Positions 1 through 5,752 of a stretch of 5,752 nt of DNA are shown here, in pieces. The stretch lies in assembly GCA_937895695.1 (NCBI GenBank), contig CALBLM010000181.1, forward strand, positions 1-5,752. Direction: 5' to 3'. Position numbers and translations under genes: made by a program. Each line of letters begins with the position of its first letter. Position 1 is the stretch's first letter. The stretch comes from an uncultured Megasphaera sp. (GTDB lineage Bacteria > Bacillota > Negativicutes > Veillonellales > Megasphaeraceae). The notes beneath the pieces were generated by a model. The model searched no databases. It had not been told where the DNA came from and saw nothing but the letters and a program-made list of their open reading frames with translations.

Positions 1-631
1 AATCTTCCATCGTACCAGCACCACCGGATGCAATAATTGGTACAGGAAGTTCTGCTGCCAAACGGCGATTCAGTTCCAAGTCAAACCCAGCTTTTTCACC
101 GTCTGAATCCATGGAATTCATGCAAATTTCACCGGCACCAAGGGCTACGCCTTGTTTAGCCCAGGCAATGGCATCAATTCCCGTGTTTTTACGGCCGCCT
201 TCGACATAGACCTGCCAGCCGCCCTTTCCATCCCGTTTCGCATCAATCGAAAGTACGACGCACTGACTGCCAAACCGCTGTGCTGCTTCCCGAATTAATT
301 CAGGCCGTCTGACGGCTGCTGAATTGACAGACACTTTATCCGCACCAGCCCGTAATACCTGATGAAAATCATCGATGCTGCTGATACCGCCGCCAATCGT
401 AAAGGGAATCGTAATCGTTTCTGCAACGGCACGTACGACATCAATAAAAATATGTCGTTTTTCATGAGTTGCCGTAATATCATAAAATACTAATTCATCA
501 GCCATTTGGTCAGAATAATATTTTCCTAATTTAACGGGATCGTCCACATCTTGTATGTTTTTGAATTGCTTACCCTTTACAACACGGCCGTCACGCACAT
601 CCAAGCATGGCACAATTCGTTTTGCCAACAT
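1..631 (-). CDS. hisF: Imidazole glycerol phosphate synthase cyclase subunit HisF (partial, 3' end beyond left edge)
   Basis: HisF is the cyclase half of imidazole glycerol phosphate synthase. It uses ammonia delivered by HisH to turn PRFAR into imidazole glycerol phosphate and AICAR in the cytoplasm. I translated this frame by hand: 210 codons are open, starting [15 protein letters not shown], and the last 40 or so residues of the usual 250-255 are missing. It is a (beta-alpha)8 barrel. The two catalytic aspartates are at D11 and D130 (in SIDAKRDG). Phosphate-binding loops are visible as GGGIS (80-84) and ASGGAG (near 201-206). N103 and the MDSDG segment (174-178) match family positions. Residues R5, E46, K99 and E168 match the salt-bridge gate at the barrel floor through which ammonia enters. 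The start follows an AGGGGG site at 645-640 with 8 bases of spacing, and lies one base after the hisA stop. The two barrels HisA and HisF are paralogues encoded side by side. Identification is firm. Confidence 0.97.
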   Translation of the reverse strand, partial: MLAKRIVPCLDVRDGRVVKGKQFKNIQDVDDPVKLGKYYSDQMADELVFYDITATHEKRHIFIDVVRAVAETITIPFTIGGGISSIDDFHQVLRAGADKVSVNSAAVRRPELIREAAQRFGSQCVVLSIDAKRDGKGGWQVYVEGGRKNTGIDAIAWAKQGVALGAGEICMNSMDSDGEKAGFDLELNRRLAAELPVPIIASGGAGTMED

Positions 632-632
632 G

Positions 633-1349
633 CTACATTCCCCCTAACTGCCGAATTTCTTCCATCGTAATTTTCCCCTCATACAGTGCTTTACCGGTAA
701 TCGCGCCGTATACATGCATAGCCTGTAATTTTTTTAAATCTTCAATGCTGCTCATACCCCCAGAAGCAATTAATCGTATATACGGCAACTGCTGCAGTTG
801 TTCCAGCATTTCCATATTAGGACCGGTTAGCATGCCATCACGGCTAATATCCGTATAAACAATCGTCTTAATACCGATAGATAGCAAAAACTGTGCAAAG
901 GGCAATACTTTTTTATCGCTGCCGTCTACCCAGCCGCGCGTTGCTACAACATCTCCTTTAGCATCAATAGAGACTGCCAGAGATGAACCATATTTTTTGG
1001 CCATTTCCGTAATAAATGCTTCATCTTCTACAGCTTTCGATCCAATGATAACCCGATTTACACCGACATTCAAATAACTTTGAATCGCTTCTTCACTGCG
1101 AATGCCGCCGCCCACTTCTACAGGAACATCGACGGCATCACAAATTTTGCCAATAATGTCTGCATTGCAGCGACTGCCTGAAAAGGCACCGTCCAAATCA
1201 ACAACATGCAAGAACAATGCGCCTTCTTCGCACCATTTAACGGCAGCTTCTACAGGATCGTCAAAATACGTCGTACTATCTTCTTTGACCCCTTGCCGCA
1301 AACGGACGGCATGTCCATTTTGTATATCTATAGCCGGAAATACAATCAT
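633..1349 (-). CDS. hisA: Phosphoribosylformimino-5-aminoimidazole carboxamide ribotide isomerase HisA
   Basis: HisA carries out the Amadori rearrangement of ProFAR to PRFAR, the substrate of the HisH/HisF complex encoded on either side. The product is a complete (beta-alpha)8 barrel of 238 residues, the usual size. Numbered from the second ATG, the N-terminal strand [12 protein letters not shown] carries the catalytic D8. The second catalytic aspartate is D129 in [15 protein letters not shown] (49-55), GGGIR (80-84), YTDISRDG (165-172) and ASGG (195-198) are the half-barrel and phosphate-binding motifs shared with HisF. Two adjacent ATGs exist, at 1352 and 1349. The AAAGGA site (1362-1357) is only 4 bases from the first but 7 from the second, and the second gives the family's usual MI-x-x-PAID start, so I prefer it. 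The product would otherwise be 239 residues. The hisH stop lies one base before the first ATG, so translation is probably coupled. The gene ends in an ATG-TAG pair just before hisF. Confidence 0.97.
   Translation of the reverse strand: MIVFPAIDIQNGHAVRLRQGVKEDSTTYFDDPVEAAVKWCEEGALFLHVVDLDGAFSGSRCNADIIGKICDAVDVPVEVGGGIRSEEAIQSYLNVGVNRVIIGSKAVEDEAFITEMAKKYGSSLAVSIDAKGDVVATRGWVDGSDKKVLPFAQFLLSIGIKTIVYTDISRDGMLTGPNMEMLEQLQQLPYIRLIASGGMSSIEDLKKLQAMHVYGAITGKALYEGKITMEEIRQLGGM
640..645 (-). promoter_or_regulatory. Ribosome binding site of hisF
   Basis: AGGGGG in the last codons of hisA lies 8 bases before the hisF ATG at 631 and supports that start. Confidence 0.75.
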
Positions 1350-1353
1350 CATC

Positions 1354-1971
1354 TTATCCTTTCTTCGTCACATAGTCGATAACATTCTGTAAAAGCTGTT
1401 CTCCTACACGGCCGCTTTTTTCCGGATGGCATTGAAATCCCAATACATTATCTTTACCACAGATAGCCGGTACGGGCTGTCCATACGAAGCCGTTGCAAT
1501 CACATCCGGTGTATCTGCCGGCGATTTCAAATACGAATGAACAAAATACGCATACGGATGCGCCGGAAGGCCATGTTGAAGCCAATGCGGTTCCCGAAAT
1601 TCTAATTCATTCCATCCCATATGCGGAACTTTTAAGCGCGTGTGAAACGGCACAATTTCCCCTGGCAAAAAACCAAGCCCTTGATACGTACCGCCTTCAT
1701 AGTCAGTTTCAAACAAAGCCTGCATCCCCAAGCATACGCCCATAAAAAACTTACCACTTTGCACTTGTTCTTTCAGTAAAGGAATTAAATCAAATTTTTG
1801 CAAATTGGCCATAGCATCCCGAATTGCCCCAACCCCCGGCAGTTCGATCATATCCGCATCGCGAATCACACGTGGTTCACGCGTAACGACGGCATCTACA
1901 CCCAGTCGTTTCCACGCGTTGTATACGTTAGCCAAATTTCCTACTTCATAATCAATAATTGCAATTTTCAT
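1354..1971 (-). CDS. hisH: Imidazole glycerol phosphate synthase glutaminase subunit HisH
   Basis: HisH hydrolyses glutamine and channels the ammonia into the HisF barrel, so that the pair makes imidazole glycerol phosphate and AICAR. The 205-residue product is a full-length class I (triad) glutamine amidotransferase. The nucleophile is C80 in GVCLGMQ, with the catalytic H182 and E184 in FQCHPEKSG. The oxyanion-strand segment PGVGAI is at 45-50, where many homologues have PGVGAF. PHMGWN (116-121) is the conserved interface segment. The N-terminus MKIAIIDYEVGNL is typical of the family and fixes the start. The start lies 3 bases after the hisB stop. The nearest Shine-Dalgarno-like run (AAGGGG, 1988-1983) is 11 bases upstream, slightly far, which suggests reliance on ribosomes finishing hisB. 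hisA separates this gene from its partner hisF, a common order in his operons. Confidence 0.97.
   Translation of the reverse strand: MKIAIIDYEVGNLANVYNAWKRLGVDAVVTREPRVIRDADMIELPGVGAIRDAMANLQKFDLIPLLKEQVQSGKFFMGVCLGMQALFETDYEGGTYQGLGFLPGEIVPFHTRLKVPHMGWNELEFREPHWLQHGLPAHPYAYFVHSYLKSPADTPDVIATASYGQPVPAICGKDNVLGFQCHPEKSGRVGEQLLQNVIDYVTKKG
1357..1362 (-). promoter_or_regulatory. Ribosome binding site of hisA, favouring the second ATG
   Basis: AAAGGA at the very end of hisH lies 4 bases from the first of two tandem ATGs and 7 from the second. The second spacing is the more usual. Confidence 0.7.
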
Positions 1972-1974
1972 ACA

Positions 1975-2559
1975 TTACAACACCCCTTTAGTAGAAAGTA
2001 CGCTGTTTTCATCCCCATCAACACGAACGGCTTCCCGCAGTGCATGTCCTAATCCTTTAAAAATAGATTCGACAATATGATGGGCATTTTCGCCATACAA
2101 ATTAGCTACATGCAAATTCATTTTGCCATGAACAGAAAGGGCATAGAGAAATTCTTTTAACATTTCCGTTTCAAATGTACCGATTCGTTCAACCCCCAGT
2201 GACACATCATATACCAAATACGGACGACCGCTCAAATCAATGACGATGCGTGTTAATGCTTCATCCATAGGGCAGTAAAACATGCCGTAGCGATGAATGC
2301 CCTTTTTATCCCCCAAGGCCCTTGTCAGCGTATCACCAAAGACAATCGCCAAATCTTCCAATGTATGATGGGTATCGACATCCAAATCACCATGTACATG
2401 GAGTGTAATATCCATCCCACTGTGGCAGGCAAGCAGATTCATCATATGATCAAAAAAGCCAATGCCCGTCGTACCGGCAAATGTGCCTGTTCCATCTATA
2501 TTGAGTGAAACGGCAATCTGCGTTTCTGCCGTTTCCCGTTCTACTTGTGCACTACGCAT
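1975..2559 (-). CDS. hisB: Imidazoleglycerol-phosphate dehydratase HisB (monofunctional)
   Basis: HisB removes water from imidazole glycerol phosphate to give imidazole acetol phosphate, using two bound manganese ions in a 24-subunit enzyme (family knowledge). The 194-residue product has the metal-binding motifs FDHM (36-39), DTHHTLED (62-69) and GENAHHIVE (156-164), together with MDEALTR (98-104) and the family-typical ending STKGVL. The two halves carry duplicated HHxxE-type metal sites, as expected. There is no histidinol-phosphatase domain, so that step must be done by a separate enzyme outside this window. The frame is open further upstream to an ATG at 2604, but that would add 15 atypical residues lying inside hisC. 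The ATG at 2559 has AGGAGG 6 bases upstream and gives the family's normal N-terminus (MRSAQVERETAET). It overlaps the hisC stop by 8 bases. Confidence 0.97.
   Translation of the reverse strand: MRSAQVERETAETQIAVSLNIDGTGTFAGTTGIGFFDHMMNLLACHSGMDITLHVHGDLDVDTHHTLEDLAIVFGDTLTRALGDKKGIHRYGMFYCPMDEALTRIVIDLSGRPYLVYDVSLGVERIGTFETEMLKEFLYALSVHGKMNLHVANLYGENAHHIVESIFKGLGHALREAVRVDGDENSVLSTKGVL
1983..1988 (-). promoter_or_regulatory. Weak or distant ribosome binding site of hisH
   Basis: AAGGGG within the last codons of hisB is 11 bases from the hisH ATG. It is 7 bases from an out-of-frame ATG at 1975 that overlaps the hisB stop codon (TAATG). The true hisH start is fixed by protein similarity. Confidence 0.6.
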
Positions 2560-3625
2560 GGGCAGCCTCCTTTTGAAATACCGATACGACTCGTTGTGCA
2601 ACATCCATTGTCGTCGCCGTAATACGCAGGCAGTTTTTCAAATCTGCCGCTTTATAAAAACGAACGCAAATATCGGCCTGACTCAATGCATGAACCATTG
2701 CCGGTCCATCCGGTACATGGACTAATACAAAATTCGTCACACTAGGATATGCCGTCACACCAGCTATGTTGTTCAGTTCTGCATATAAATAATCCCGTAC
2801 GGCAATGGTTGGTGGCACATTATGCTGCAATACTTCATCCCGATGGGCCAATGTGGCTAACCCTGCTGCTTGGGTCAAAATATTCATATTATATACCAGC
2901 TTAGTCAATGATAAGGCATCAATCATATCCTTTTGCGCCACTGCATAGCCCAAACGCATACCCGCTAACCCAAAGGCTTTGGACATCGTACGAATGACAA
3001 TCAGATTATCATATTGTTCCAACTTGGATATAATACTTTCTTGTCCGGAAAATTCCAAATAGGCTTCATCGATAACAACAGGATTATTTGAAGCCTGCAA
3101 TATATCTTCTAAATACGCTAAAGGAACGATATCTCCTGTCGGGTTATTCGGATTGCAAATCATCGTCAATTTAGGCTGCAGTTCTTTTACTTTTGCCAAA
3201 AATGTCTGAGTATCACGTTTAAATCCTGGCAAATCCGGTACAGAAACGACCTTACCGCCGACAATTTCCGCATCAATGCCATAAATATCGAAGGTTGGCG
3301 TATGAATAAGAACCGTATCTCCCTCATTAATAAATGTATTGATAATCAAGCTGATGATTTCATCACCGCCATTGCCAACGAGAACTTCTTCGGGTTTGCA
3401 AGATACATAATCAGCCAACGCAGCCCGCAGTTCTTCTGCAAAAGGATCCGGATAATGATAGGAAGGAGTCTTGTCCAATCGAGCTAAAAAATCAGCTTTA
3501 ACAGCAGGAAAATCAAAGATATGATAGGGACTTTCATTGGCATTAATGACTATATTTTCTTTAATTTCCGGTACTTTATAAGGTTCAAACGAACGAATCG
3601 TCTTGCGAAGCCAAGATTTATTCAT
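2552..3625 (-). CDS. hisC: Histidinol-phosphate aminotransferase HisC
   Basis: HisC is a PLP-dependent fold-type I aminotransferase that converts imidazole acetol phosphate and glutamate to histidinol phosphate and 2-oxoglutarate. The 357-residue product is full length. The N-terminal arm contains the substrate-contacting NANESP (28-33). YPDPF (58-62) and GNGGDEI (84-90) belong to the cofactor phosphate region. N158 lies in CNPNNPTG (157-164), and D186 and Y189 in IDEAYLEF. The Schiff-base lysine is K216 in TMSKAFGLAGMR, with R224 following. R334, in LRIT, is the carboxylate or phosphate-binding arginine. After it the sequence reads ATT where homologues usually have a glycine (LRIT-x-G-T). 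The start has a strong site, TAAGGAG (3640-3634), 8 bases upstream inside hisD, and overlaps the hisD stop by 8 bases. Some HisC enzymes also act on aromatic amino acids, but the operon context makes the histidine role the main one. Confidence 0.96.
   Translation of the reverse strand: MNKSWLRKTIRSFEPYKVPEIKENIVINANESPYHIFDFPAVKADFLARLDKTPSYHYPDPFAEELRAALADYVSCKPEEVLVGNGGDEIISLIINTFINEGDTVLIHTPTFDIYGIDAEIVGGKVVSVPDLPGFKRDTQTFLAKVKELQPKLTMICNPNNPTGDIVPLAYLEDILQASNNPVVIDEAYLEFSGQESIISKLEQYDNLIVIRTMSKAFGLAGMRLGYAVAQKDMIDALSLTKLVYNMNILTQAAGLATLAHRDEVLQHNVPPTIAVRDYLYAELNNIAGVTAYPSVTNFVLVHVPDGPAMVHALSQADICVRFYKAADLKNCLRITATTMDVAQRVVSVFQKEAAHA
2566..2571 (-). promoter_or_regulatory. Ribosome binding site that fixes the hisB start
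   Basis: AGGAGG on the minus strand lies within the last codons of hisC, 6 bases before the ATG at 2559. It decides between this ATG and the in-frame upstream ATG at 2604, which would give an N-terminal extension atypical of the family. Confidence 0.85.
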
Positions 3626-4910
3626 CTATTCTTCTCCTTACGGCAAGGCCATGGGCCTGCAATCCTTCAACATTAGCGAATTGAATAACCTTATGAGCCA
3701 CAGCTTCAAAGGCTTCTTTATTGTACTGTAACAAGCTGCTCCGTTTCACAAAATCATAGACCCCCAGTGGCGAGGAAAAAGCGGCAGTTCCCATCGTTGG
3801 CAACGTATGATTCGGACCAGCAAAGTAATCACCCAACGGTTCTGTCGTATAGGAGCCGATGAAAATAGCACCAGCATTGACGATTTTATCAACATACGAT
3901 TCGGCATCGGAAAATTCGATTTCCAAATGTTCCGGTGCAATCAGATTCATAATATCTACGGCTTGATCTTTATCTTTGGTAATAAATACTTTTGCATGGT
4001 TTTCTACCGATGCTGACGCGATTTCTTTTCGCGGTAATTCTTCCAGCTGTCGCTGTACTTCTTTTTCAACAGCACTTGCCAATGCAGCACTCGGCGTAAC
4101 CAGGAACACCGCAGCCCGGCGGTCATGTTCTGCCTGTGCCAGTAAATCAGCTGCAACCCATACAGGATTGGCATCATGGTCAGCTAAAATACCGACTTCA
4201 CTCGGACCGGCAATCATATCAATACCTACGGTGCCAAAAACCAAGCGTTTGGCCATGGCAACATACGCGTTACCGGGGCCGACGATTTTAAATACAGGTG
4301 GAATACTTTCTGTTCCAAATGCTGCTGCCGCAATACCCTGGGCACCGCCTACTTTATAGATTTCTGTGGCGCCGGCAACATGAGCAGCCGCCAAAATATA
4401 TGGGTTAACCGAGCCATCTTTAGCCGGTGGTGTAAAGACAGCAATCGAAGGAACACCGGCAACATGAGCCGGAATCGTGTCCATCAAAACCGTAGATGGA
4501 TAGGCTGCCGTACCTCCCGGTACATAGACGCCAACGCGCTGAATAGGCGTAAATTTAGCACCTAACCGCACGCCGGGACGAAAGGTATCCATCCACGTTT
4601 TTTCTACCTGACGCTGATGATAAGTACGGATATTATCTGCTGCTTCTTCCAAAATAGCCATAAATTCCGGACCTACTTTTTTCGTAGCAGCTTCAATTTC
4701 TTCTTTGGTTACTAAAAAGTTATCTAAATGAACACCGTCAAATTTTTCCGTTAATTCTCGTACAGCTGCATCCCCTTTATCTTGTACAGCTTGTAAAATC
4801 GCTTCGACACTTGCACGAATATCGGCACTTTCTGATTGATCTCGTTTCGTAATGCGGCGAATTTCCCGCAATGTCAATCCATCTGTTGGAACATCTATCC
4901 ATTCCATCAT
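3618..4910 (-). CDS. hisD: Histidinol dehydrogenase HisD
   Basis: HisD performs the last two oxidations of the pathway, L-histidinol to histidinal to L-histidine, with NAD+ and a catalytic zinc ion. The 430-residue product is full length. Zinc ligands by family comparison are Q259 and H262 (in LLAQAEHD), D361 (in PLGDYFAG) and H420. The catalytic pair E327 and H328 is in IAPEHLE. The family signature IDMIAGPSE (230-238) and the nucleotide-binding region around VGVYVPGG (126-133) and KVGGAQGIAA are intact. PNHTLPT (366-372) is also conserved. The gene starts 14 bases after the hisG stop. Two tandem ATGs (4910 and 4907) follow a GAGGGGG run at 4922-4916, and either could be used. The longer form is given here. 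No missing or odd catalytic residue was seen. Confidence 0.97.
   Translation of the reverse strand: MMEWIDVPTDGLTLREIRRITKRDQSESADIRASVEAILQAVQDKGDAAVRELTEKFDGVHLDNFLVTKEEIEAATKKVGPEFMAILEEAADNIRTYHQRQVEKTWMDTFRPGVRLGAKFTPIQRVGVYVPGGTAAYPSTVLMDTIPAHVAGVPSIAVFTPPAKDGSVNPYILAAAHVAGATEIYKVGGAQGIAAAAFGTESIPPVFKIVGPGNAYVAMAKRLVFGTVGIDMIAGPSEVGILADHDANPVWVAADLLAQAEHDRRAAVFLVTPSAALASAVEKEVQRQLEELPRKEIASASVENHAKVFITKDKDQAVDIMNLIAPEHLEIEFSDAESYVDKIVNAGAIFIGSYTTEPLGDYFAGPNHTLPTMGTAAFSSPLGVYDFVKRSSLLQYNKEAFEAVAHKVIQFANVEGLQAHGLAVRRRIDE
3634..3640 (-). promoter_or_regulatory. Ribosome binding site of hisC
   Basis: TAAGGAG on the minus strand lies 8 bases before the hisC ATG, inside the Arg-rich last codons of hisD. 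It supports the start that overlaps hisD by 8 bases (ATGAATAA shared). Confidence 0.85.
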
Positions 4911-4915
4911 CTATT

Positions 4916-4922
4916 CCCCCTC
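4916..4922 (-). promoter_or_regulatory. Ribosome binding site of hisD, ambiguous start choice
   Basis: GAGGGGG lies in the 14-base hisG-hisD gap. Measured from its last G, the two tandem ATGs are 5 and 8 bases away. Measured from the GAGG core (4922-4919), they are 8 and 11 away. The spacing therefore does not settle which ATG is used. Confidence 0.75.
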
Positions 4923-4924
4923 GA

Positions 4925-5560
4925 TTATGCTTCCATTTCCTTTTTTCGAATAACTTGCATTAAATCATGTATTTCTTTATATTTCATCTTGAAAGATACG
5001 GGATTGCAAATCATGCGAGCACTAAAATCCATAAAATACTGCAAAACTTCCAACCCATTTGCTTTCAGTGTATTTCCCGTTTCTACAATATCTACAATGA
5101 CATCGGACAAGCCCACAATTGGTGCCAGTTCTACGGAGCCATTCAATTTGATAATATCGACACTATGATGATTCTGTTCAAAATATTGACGAGCAATGCG
5201 TGGATATTTAGTACCAATCGTAATCCGTTTGGTCATATCCACCTTCTTACCGGCAATACCGGCAACGGCCATGCGACAACGACCTATACCTAAATCCATG
5301 ACTTCGTATACGTCGGCTCCCGGTGCTTCTTCAATGAGTACATCTTCACCGACAATACCTACATCCGCTGCACCACGTTCTACATAAACAGCCACATCCG
5401 GAGATTTGACCAACGTAACTTTCAACAGTTGACGACTATCTTCAAAAATGAGCTTACGGCTGTCTTCGGAATATGTCGGAAAATCGTAACCGCTTTCCTG
5501 CAAATATTTCATTACTACTTTATGAATACGGCCTTTTGCCAAGGCGATATGAATTGCCAT
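4925..5560 (-). CDS. hisG: ATP phosphoribosyltransferase catalytic subunit HisG, short form
   Basis: HisG catalyses the first committed step, joining ATP and PRPP to form phosphoribosyl-ATP, and is the usual point of feedback inhibition by histidine. The 211-residue product is the short form (HisGS). It has both lobes of the periplasmic-binding-protein-like catalytic fold but lacks the roughly 80-residue C-terminal regulatory domain of the long form. Visible motifs are ALAKGR (6-11), GAADVGIVGED (63-73), GTKYPRIA (116-123) and the PRPP-binding loop from about D157 to N168, containing DIVETGNTLKAN. Short HisG is inactive alone and needs HisZ (family knowledge). The partial gene directly upstream fits that partner. 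The start is fixed by AGGAGG at 5574-5569, 8 bases upstream and inside the preceding gene, with only 2 bases between the genes. Confidence 0.97.
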   Translation of the reverse strand: MAIHIALAKGRIHKVVMKYLQESGYDFPTYSEDSRKLIFEDSRQLLKVTLVKSPDVAVYVERGAADVGIVGEDVLIEEAPGADVYEVMDLGIGRCRMAVAGIAGKKVDMTKRITIGTKYPRIARQYFEQNHHSVDIIKLNGSVELAPIVGLSDVIVDIVETGNTLKANGLEVLQYFMDFSARMICNPVSFKMKYKEIHDLMQVIRKKEMEA

Positions 5561-5562
5561 CC

Positions 5563-5752
5563 TTACAGCCTCCTCATCAGTTCTTCTAATTCTTCAGCCG
5601 TCAGTATCTGGCCATCCTTATAATATGCACCATTGCGGTACATCGCATGAATACTATAATCACGACTGTCAATAAACGACCCATCCGGATACGCAGCTAC
5701 GCGGAATCCCTGGGCACGCCAATGCATCAAATCCCGAACAATCGTCTGATCA
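5563..5752 (-). CDS. hisZ: Probable HisZ, ATP phosphoribosyltransferase regulatory subunit (C-terminal 62 codons only)
   Basis: This frame is open from the right edge to a TAA at 5565-5563 and encodes about 62 residues, reading DQTIVRDLMHWRAQGFRVAAY at the left of the fragment in protein order and ending EELEELMRRL. The gene begins outside the window. HisZ is a catalytically inactive relative of histidyl-tRNA synthetase that activates short HisG and senses histidine. The fragment is too short and too variable for motif proof. The WRAQGFRV segment resembles the 'R-x-QG-x-x-V' stretch in the last domain of HisZ proteins. The main support is context: it sits 2 bases upstream of a short-form hisG, which requires HisZ, and hisZ-hisG is a standard order. 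The AGGAGG ribosome site for hisG lies within its last codons. An unrelated small or accessory protein cannot be excluded from the fragment alone. Confidence 0.7.
   Translation of the reverse strand, partial: DQTIVRDLMHWRAQGFRVAAYPDGSFIDSRDYSIHAMYRNGAYYKDGQILTAEELEELMRRL
5569..5574 (-). promoter_or_regulatory. Ribosome binding site of hisG
   Basis: AGGAGG is read on the minus strand inside the last codons of the probable hisZ, 8 bases before the hisG ATG. It is a near-perfect Shine-Dalgarno match, and it implies that hisG translation overlaps the end of hisZ translation. Confidence 0.85.

Noticed and set aside
295..483. 62-codon minus-strand open frame
   Set aside because: It lies inside hisF in another frame. 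The hisF frame here carries the conserved GGGIS and N103 region.
1102..1392. 96-codon plus-strand open frame across the hisA/hisH junction
   Set aside because: It is antisense to conserved hisA sequence. Its composition and lack of any domain mark it as a shadow.
2560..2604. N-terminal extension of HisB to an upstream ATG (15 residues)
   Set aside because: It would lie entirely within hisC, lacks a clear ribosome site, and adds residues absent from the family. The ATG at 2559 has AGGAGG at good spacing.
3976..4359. 127-codon open frame on the plus strand
   Set aside because: It lies wholly antisense to hisD, whose catalytic motifs are intact across this region. Its product is low-complexity Ala/Ser/Thr-rich with no recognisable domain, as expected for a shadow frame.
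4911..4924. Possible internal promoter or terminator in the hisG-hisD gap
   Set aside because: The gap is only 14 bases and is fully accounted for by the hisD ribosome site. No hairpin or T-run is present.
4836..5293. Two overlapping plus-strand open frames (110 and 108 codons)
   Set aside because: They are antisense to the hisD 5' end and to hisG. They have no recognisable protein features, and each is explained by the codon pattern of the real genes.
1..5752. A previously undescribed system embedded in the operon
   Set aside because: All coding space is taken by known his genes in canonical order, with intact catalytic motifs. There is no inserted gene, fusion or non-coding block to host one.

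Overview
The window holds a densely packed stretch of a histidine biosynthesis operon. Every gene lies on the minus strand, so transcription runs from the right edge to the left. In transcription order: the 3' end of a probable hisZ (cut by the right edge), hisG, hisD, hisC, hisB, hisH, hisA and hisF (cut by the left edge). There is no non-coding stretch longer than 14 bases between genes. No promoter, leader, terminator, RNA gene, mobile element, CRISPR array or substantial repeat is visible. The operon promoter and any T-box or other leader should lie upstream of hisZ, beyond the right edge. The remaining pathway functions (HisI/HisE, HisN-type phosphatase) are not in the window; hisI/hisE would be expected just beyond the left edge.

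The gene products cover most of the pathway. HisG with its partner HisZ condenses ATP with PRPP. HisA isomerises ProFAR to PRFAR. HisH and HisF together make imidazole glycerol phosphate and AICAR. HisB dehydrates imidazole glycerol phosphate, HisC transaminates the product, and HisD oxidises histidinol to histidine. HisG is the short form of about 211 residues, which lacks the C-terminal regulatory domain and depends on HisZ. This independently supports reading the partial gene beside it as hisZ. HisB is the stand-alone dehydratase without the phosphatase domain found in enteric bacteria.

The moderate GC content, strong purine-rich Shine-Dalgarno sites, tight gene order hisZ-G-D-C-B-H-A-F and HisGS/HisZ system suggest a Firmicutes-type bacterium. 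The wording of several proteins feels like Negativicutes (Veillonella/Megasphaera/Dialister relatives), but this is an impression that a database search would have to settle.

I found no previously undescribed system. All recognisable catalytic residues are intact in the complete genes. The points worth a second look are small: 8-base gene overlaps at hisD/hisC and hisC/hisB, tandem ATG starts at hisD and hisA, an out-of-frame ATG in front of hisH, a variant motif near the end of HisC, and the unusual tail of the probable HisZ.
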